Of a stretch of DNA of 64,000 bases, positions 59,101 through 64,000 are shown one piece after another; position 1 is the first letter of the stretch; every line of letters starts with the position of its first letter. Origin of the DNA: Monodelphis domestica (taxonomy: Eukaryota > Chordata > Mammalia > Didelphimorphia > Didelphidae). Location: contig NC_077234.1 of the NCBI RefSeq assembly GCF_027887165.1, positions 254,231,158 through 254,295,157 of the forward strand, given 5' to 3'. The position numbers and the translations under genes were made by a program. Under the pieces are notes generated by a model, which had not been told where the DNA came from, searched no databases, and was given only the letters and a program-made list of their open reading frames with translations.

Positions 59101-60035
59101 AAATTAAAAAGCTTTTTTACAAACAAAACAAATGCAACCAAAATTAGAAGGTTAACAATGAATTGGGAAAAGATCTTCATAACAAAACCTCTGAGAAAGG
59201 TCTATTTACTCAAATTTATGAAGAGCTAAATCAATTATACAAAAAAATCAATCCATTCTCTAATTGATAAATGGGGAAAGGATATGAATAGACAATTTTC
59301 AGATAAAGAAATAAAATCTATTACGTGAAAAAGTGTTCTAAATCTCTTATAATCAGAGAGATGCAAATCAAAACAACTCTGAGGTATTACCTCACACCTA
59401 GCTGATTGGTTAACATGACAGCAAAGGAAAGTAATGAATGTTGGAGGGGATGTGGCCAAGTTGGGACATTAATTCATTGCTGGTGGAGTTGTGAATTGAT
59501 CCAACCATTCTGGAGGGCAATTTGGAACTATGCCCAAAGGGCAATAAAAGACTGTCTGCCCTTTGATCCAGCCATAGCATTGCTGGGTTTGTACCCCAAA
59601 GAGATAATAAGGAAAAAGACTTGTACAAGAATATTCATAGCTGAGCTCTTTGTGGTGGCAAAAAATTGGAAAATGAGGGGATGCCCTTCAATTGGGGAAT
59701 GGCTGAACAAATTGTGGTATCTGTTGATGTTGGAATACTATTATATTCAAAAGAATAATGAACTGGAGGGATTTCATGGGGACTGGAACAGCCTCTAGGA
59801 AGTGATGCAGAGTTAAAGGAGTAGAACCAGGAGAACATTGTACCCAGAGACTGATACACTGTGGTACAATCGAATGTAATGAACTTCTCCATTAGTGGCA
59901 ATGCAATGATCCAGGACAATTCTCAAAGACTTATGAGAAAGAAAGTTATCCACATTCAGAGGAAGATCTGTGGGAGTAGAAACCCAGAAGAAAAACAATT
60001 ACTTGATTACATGGGTTACAGGGGATATGATTAGA
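56102..60035 (+). pseudogene. L1 ORF2 (endonuclease-RT), broken
   Basis: Endonuclease traces from 56102, with GDLNLPL near 56525 intact. RT: MKQGCPFLPLLFNIVLEIL (58020-58080); the FADD active site reads FVVDMM near 58150, losing a catalytic Asp. Frame 58020-58283 continues to YKINPHKSS. Frame 58598-58879 and the C-terminal frame 59406-59798 (WWSCELIQPFWRAIWNYAQR) are open. Numerous stops and frameshifts between these make it non-functional. Confidence 0.88.
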
Positions 60036-60159
60036 TATGTAGAGCCTAATTGATCATCCTAGTGCAAACATTAACAACATGGAAATATGTTTTGATCATG
60101 GACACATGTAAAACCCAGTGGAATTGCACATCAACTACGGGGGGGGGGGGGGGGAGAGC

Positions 60160-60800
60160 TATTCATTGTCTGACTGAAGACTAAATGGGACCCAAATTCA
60201 GAGGAAAATTATTTACATCTATGTTAGGCTAGAAAAACATTACTAAAAGCAATCAGGGCTTGTTCTGACAGGCCAGGTACTTGGACTAAATTCAAAGACT
60301 TAAAGCAGTAAGATAATGAGAAACCATCTCAGTTTATTGATAGGCTTATTGAGCTGGAAGCAGATATCTGGACCTACTTCTTTCTAGGGAAAAAGATATT
60401 AGACATATAAGGACACAATTTTTGAAAAATTGCTATAGGGTGGTTAGGAAATATTTTATGAATAAATGTCTGGACTGGTCCACTATGGACCTCGATAGAT
60501 TAAAAAGAGTGGTGTTAAATACCTTTGATGTCCATGAAAAGGATTATACAGAGGACACTGAATTAGTGGATGGATTAATGAAGTATAAAAATGAATTAGA
60601 TTGGTAATTAAGGAAAGAAATAGCTGAAATAAATTAATAAGTTAAAGAAGTAACTGTAAAACAGGCAGAGATCATAGATCCTTTAAAGGAATTCACAAAG
60701 CAACCACTAACATGATATTTTTTGTGGAAAGGAAGGTCATGTAGTTATGGATCATAGAAAGAGGTATCAGAAAAATAGAAATAAAAGCTTGAGGAATAAT
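60160..60800 (+). pseudogene. gag: ERV-D gag remnant
   Basis: Starts mid-capsid, directly after the L1. ACTTGGACTAAATTCAAAG and FIDRLIELE-like sequence (about 60325-60360) match the capsid C-terminal region of ERV-A and ERV-B. Frame 60422-60607 continues after it. The zinc knuckle near 60712-60760 is degenerate. No 5' LTR is present. Confidence 0.7.
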
Positions 60801-61019
60801 AATAAGAATAATAGAAACTCAAATAAGAATAGTAATTCAAATGAAACAAATCATAACCCACATCAAAACATCTGATATGGGTTTTCTCCTCACTATGTTC
60901 AGTGTGGGAACCTCTCAGTGTGAGGGACCCCATAGGTATAGAGAGGGATCTTTATGATGGTGAGAGGTGGGGGAGGGAAGGGCTCTGTAGTCACGGGTTG
61001 AAACCTTCAATTTCAATTT

Positions 61020-61440
61020 AATGCCAATTATTCCAGTCCATTTCCCTCTCCAAAATAAAGAACCTCACATGACTGTGAAAGTTGGGAACACATATTATGA
61101 TTGCCACTTAGACAATGGAGTTTTCAGGTAAGTTTTAGTGAGTAAACCTGATTCTGAATGTAATTCTACTGGCTCTTTCAATGTAGTAGGTGTGTCTGGA
61201 ATACATCAAAAAGTCCCAAAGCTTTCTTCTACAATGGTGTCTGTGGGATTTCCTTCAGTAGAACAATCTTTCCTTCTAATGTCTGATTTCCATACAAATT
61301 TGTTAGGGAGAGATTTTTTTATGCAAACTTAGAGCCACAATAATATGTTCTAAAAATGGCTTTATAACACTAAAATTTACTGAAGAAGCCTTAAATTTTC
61401 TCCCTGTGTTTATTTTGGAGAGTTAGGAGGTGAAAGAACC
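61020..61440 (+). pseudogene. pro: ERV-D protease remnant
   Basis: GNTYYDCHLDNGVF (about 61086-61128) aligns with the ERV-B protease start; D-T-G has become D-N-G. Frame 61138-61332 (MSKPDSECNSTGSFNVVGV ... LLGRDFFMQT) is the rest of the domain. Confidence 0.72.
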
Positions 61441-63600
61441 CTCCACCTTTAAAATCACATCTGATATACCTGAGTCTCTCTGGGCCACTTCTTCTAATGT
61501 AGGCCTACTAAATTCAGCTGTTTCTATTCAGATTAAGACAAAAGGTTGGTCACCTCCTTCAATTCCTCAGTATCCCTTTTCATAAGTGGAAACTGATGGA
61601 ATTACTCCAGTGATAGATTCATTGATTAAGCAGGGAATAATAATTCCATGCAAATCTGAATATAATACAGCTATTCTCCCTGTAAAAAAGCCAAAATTAG
61701 CCACAGATGGAAAATCGATCTATTGGTCTTTACAGTATTTAAGGGCTGTAAATAATCATATCATAAAAAGGCACCTGTGGGTCCCAACCCAGCCCCAATT
61801 ATCTGTGAAAATTGGATTTAGCTCTACCCTAACCACAACAATGAAGGTACTTACCTCTTCTTTAATTGGGAATATTAAATTGTAATCCCCTGTCTATTTT
61901 TAGATTTTTATCCCCAAAAGTTTTAACTCAGTATTCAAAGTAGATCTACCCATTTTAACTACAAAAAGGTGTTAACTAACCAAAAATGTGTTAACTAACC
62001 ACAAAAGGTATAACTAACTACAAAAGGTGTGAACACCAATTTCATACATTGAGTGAGCAGTCCTGGAGACGATCATCTGCTGTGATTGGTAGACATAAAA
62101 ATTTAGGGGAAGTGACACAAGAGAAAAAGGTCTTTAAATAGAGGAAACAGAGGCACACAAGGATATTCAATAGATTGAATCATCCAGTCTCTCAGAATTG
62201 AACTGGAATGGTCACTTGGAGTTGGACTGGAAGAAGGTCACTCAGACTTGGAGTGAAGACAGTCACTCGGACCTGGGGGGAGACAGACACTTGAGGAGAG
62301 ACTAAAATAGAGACACTCAGACTTGTAGTGAAGCCACTTGGCTGTGGAACTTGACCCTGGAGGAGCCCGTGCAGGAGACCTCAGACTGCTTTCCTTTTAG
62401 ATGGTCACTGTGATGACTGGAAAGGCTAAGCTAGTTTCCTTGCTTCTCTGGAGGTATGAACTTCTGAGAAAGGTCCATTGCCTTGAGACTCCTTTCCCCT
62501 GGATGAGGCTTAGAATTTCTACCTGACTGTGAGGAAACCAGAACTCTATCTGCCTCTCTCTCTCCCCTTTTCTCTCTTCCTTAATATCTTCCTTCTACTG
62601 TAAAAATAAACTACATAAATTCCATTTTACTTTAATAATTCATTTTGGGATTTAGAAATTAACATCTCTGGTGACCACCAATTAAATATTCAAGTCCAAC
62701 CACAATAAAATTTAACACATCTCTTCTATTTTCAGCACAGCCATGTATTTTACTGCAATGGATTTTTGCCTACCATTCTTCTCAATCCCTAACAAATGAA
62801 AATTCCAGTAATATATTTACCTTCATCTGGAAAGGCTCTTAGTGGTCATGTTCAAGGCTACCACAAGGATTCATTGACAATTCTACCCTGTTCTCACAAA
62901 TTTTAAAACAGTATTTAGCAACTATTTTTCAGAACAACTGTTTGATACAAGTTTTAGATTATATGCTTTTGTCCACAACAAATACCATAATGTGCCAGGA
63001 AGATACCAAACATCTTCTCTTAGAGCTATATAATAGAGGCCACAAAGTCTCAAAGGAAAAGGTTCAGTGGTGTCTGCCCAAAGTTGAATGTTTAGGGTTT
63101 GTTCTAACTACTGGTACCTGTTCCATCTCCCCTAAGTGTATTGAAGCTATTCAGAAATTGCTGCCCCCTTCACTAAGAAACAGTTGAGGGCAGTTTTAGG
63201 AACAACTGGATTTTGGAGGAAGTGGATGATTTACTATGAGGAATTAATAAATCCCTTACTGATCTGACAAAAAAATTAGTCCCTGAATTACTTAATTTAG
63301 ATGTAAAATACCTTACAGAATGAAAATAAGCTATACTGGCTGCCCCTATTGTAGACATTCCCAATTGCAAAAAACTGTAACCCTAACCTTGTGTGTACAT
63401 GAACAGAGGGGGATAGCTTTAGGTGTTTAAATTCAAACTTTAGGCTTACAGTTGCTTATTATATGGCCCAGCTATACCCAGCAGTTTCAGGAGACCCCAT
63501 GAAGTTGAGACGTTGTTGTTAAAGTATAGAACTCGGCCATTTTCATATCAAAAACTTTCTAGATATAAGATAACTTTATTGGGTAATGAAAATATTGCCT
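61441..63600 (+). pseudogene. pol: ERV-D reverse transcriptase, split by solo LTR
   Basis: The N-terminal part, 61450-61803, includes ITPVIDSLIKQGIIIPCKSE and ILPVKKPKL. The LTR 61804-62717 interrupts it. RT resumes at 62718 (AMYFTAMDFCLPFFSIP-like) and runs to QVLDYMLLS near 62945-62975, where the YXDD box has lost its second Asp. The thumb follows (VECLGFVLTTGTCSISP), then connection traces to about 63600 (LCVHEQRGIALGV near 63390). The remaining pol is absent. Confidence 0.8.
61804..62717 (+). repeat. Solo LTR inside ERV-D pol
   Basis: 914 bases, TGTGAAAATTGG ... AATTTAACA. Left flank TATC and right flank CATC (62718-62721) fit a 4-bp target duplication with one change; ERV-B shows the uninterrupted order at about 16450. 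TATA-like TCTTTAAATAGAGG near 62131; imperfect repeats of GGTCACTYGGASTTGGA (62205-62330); AAATAAAC near 62605. TGGTGACCAC at 62669-62678 lies inside U5. Confidence 0.88.
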
Positions 63601-64000
63601 AAAAGGCTTCAAGGTCCTTAATCCTGCCTCCCTTTTTCCAAATTTCTCAGTTTCAGGAGAACCATTACACAATTATGAATATTTCGTGTTGTAGTGAGAA
63701 ATTAGAATATTGATTAAGATATTCATTAAAATAAGAAATCTGTGAGTACAAGCAAGGTAGAAGGCAGTGTATGAGTCCAGAAGGAAGAACATAGGAACAG
63801 ATTCTGAAAAATTGGTGAGGTCCTCTCACTGGATCACTCATGGACTGGGCTTTGGTTCTGTGAAATTGAGATTTACTCCACCCTACTTATTCGTTAGAAT
63901 TTTAGCCACCAGGAAGGTGTACACCCCCACTTAAGGACTAAATGTGGAGGAGGAAGGTCTATGACACACGTGTGTTAGCAAGTGACAAGTCAGAAACAAC
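63601..64000. other. No gene recognised
   Basis: Unassigned DNA at the right edge of the window. Confidence 0.4.

Larger units (their letters stand above)
53880..60154 (+). mobile_element. Near full-length L1, inactive
   Basis: Colinear order: 5'UTR (53880 to about 54430; colinear with 41092-40430 reversed), ORF1 (about 54430-55320), spacer, ORF2 (about 56102-60035), 3'UTR ending in a G16 run (60139-60154). Both ORFs are broken many times. No poly(A) tail: the 3'UTR stops at the G-run and ERV-D gag begins within 10 bases. Confidence 0.9.

Noticed and set aside
1..64000. CRISPR array, prokaryotic operons or phage genes
   Set aside because: Repeat families, retrocopies and base composition are those of a mammalian nuclear genome; regular repeats seen are microsatellites.

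Overview
This is a stretch of a vertebrate nuclear genome, almost certainly a marsupial and probably an opossum-like one. It has no operon-like gene packing, is AT-rich, and is filled with interspersed repeats of marsupial type: a tRNA-derived SINE with A/B boxes (10486-10685), CORE/MIR-type SINEs, an L1 lineage with recognisable ORF1/ORF2, old L2 sequence, class I-like endogenous retroviruses (ERVs) and a DNA-transposon MITE. I found no intact protein-coding gene. Most open frames longer than 60 codons are either transposon remnants or chance.

Layout. 1-5564: a minus-strand ERV ('ERV-A': partial 3' LTR, 3' region, RNase H and connection, gag, 5' LTR). 5565-9385: low-complexity DNA with L1 pieces and a MIR. 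9386-12250: two processed pseudogenes on opposite strands, SRFBP1 (minus) and MAPRE2 (plus), separated by a SINE with its own target-site duplication. 12892-18845: a plus-strand provirus ('ERV-B') with both LTRs, a primer-binding site and a 4-bp target duplication; its gag, protease and RT are decayed. 18846-22540: unassigned DNA, an L1 3' end and a CORE-SINE. 22900-24560: the only CpG-rich, apparently non-repeat interval, with splice-like signals; it is the best candidate for host regulatory or exon sequence. 25700-32200: two L1 copies, one of them split by an LTR with 6-bp direct repeats. 33130-36030: an old L2. 36425-41410: two LTRs, one apparently interrupted by a minus-strand L1 carrying 5'UTR, ORF1 and the ORF2 endonuclease. 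42501-53168: two 391-bp MITE copies, an ERVK-like LTR, a solo LTR and a minus-strand 'ERV-C' that keeps the integrase C-terminus. 53880-60154: a nearly full-length but dead plus-strand L1. 60160-63600: 'ERV-D' (gag, protease, RT) whose RT is split by a solo LTR.

ERV-A, B, C and D look like members of one ERV group, because gag, RT and the 3' region can be matched between them. Two observations stand out. First, several LTRs of this group carry a TGGYGAMCAC-like motif, resembling the group's primer-binding site, inside the 3' end of U5. Second, A, B and C share about 1 kb between pol and the 3' LTR in which I see no envelope gene, but in which a splice-acceptor-like site and a short reading frame recur. 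All identifications come from reading the sequence and recalling family features; no database search was possible.
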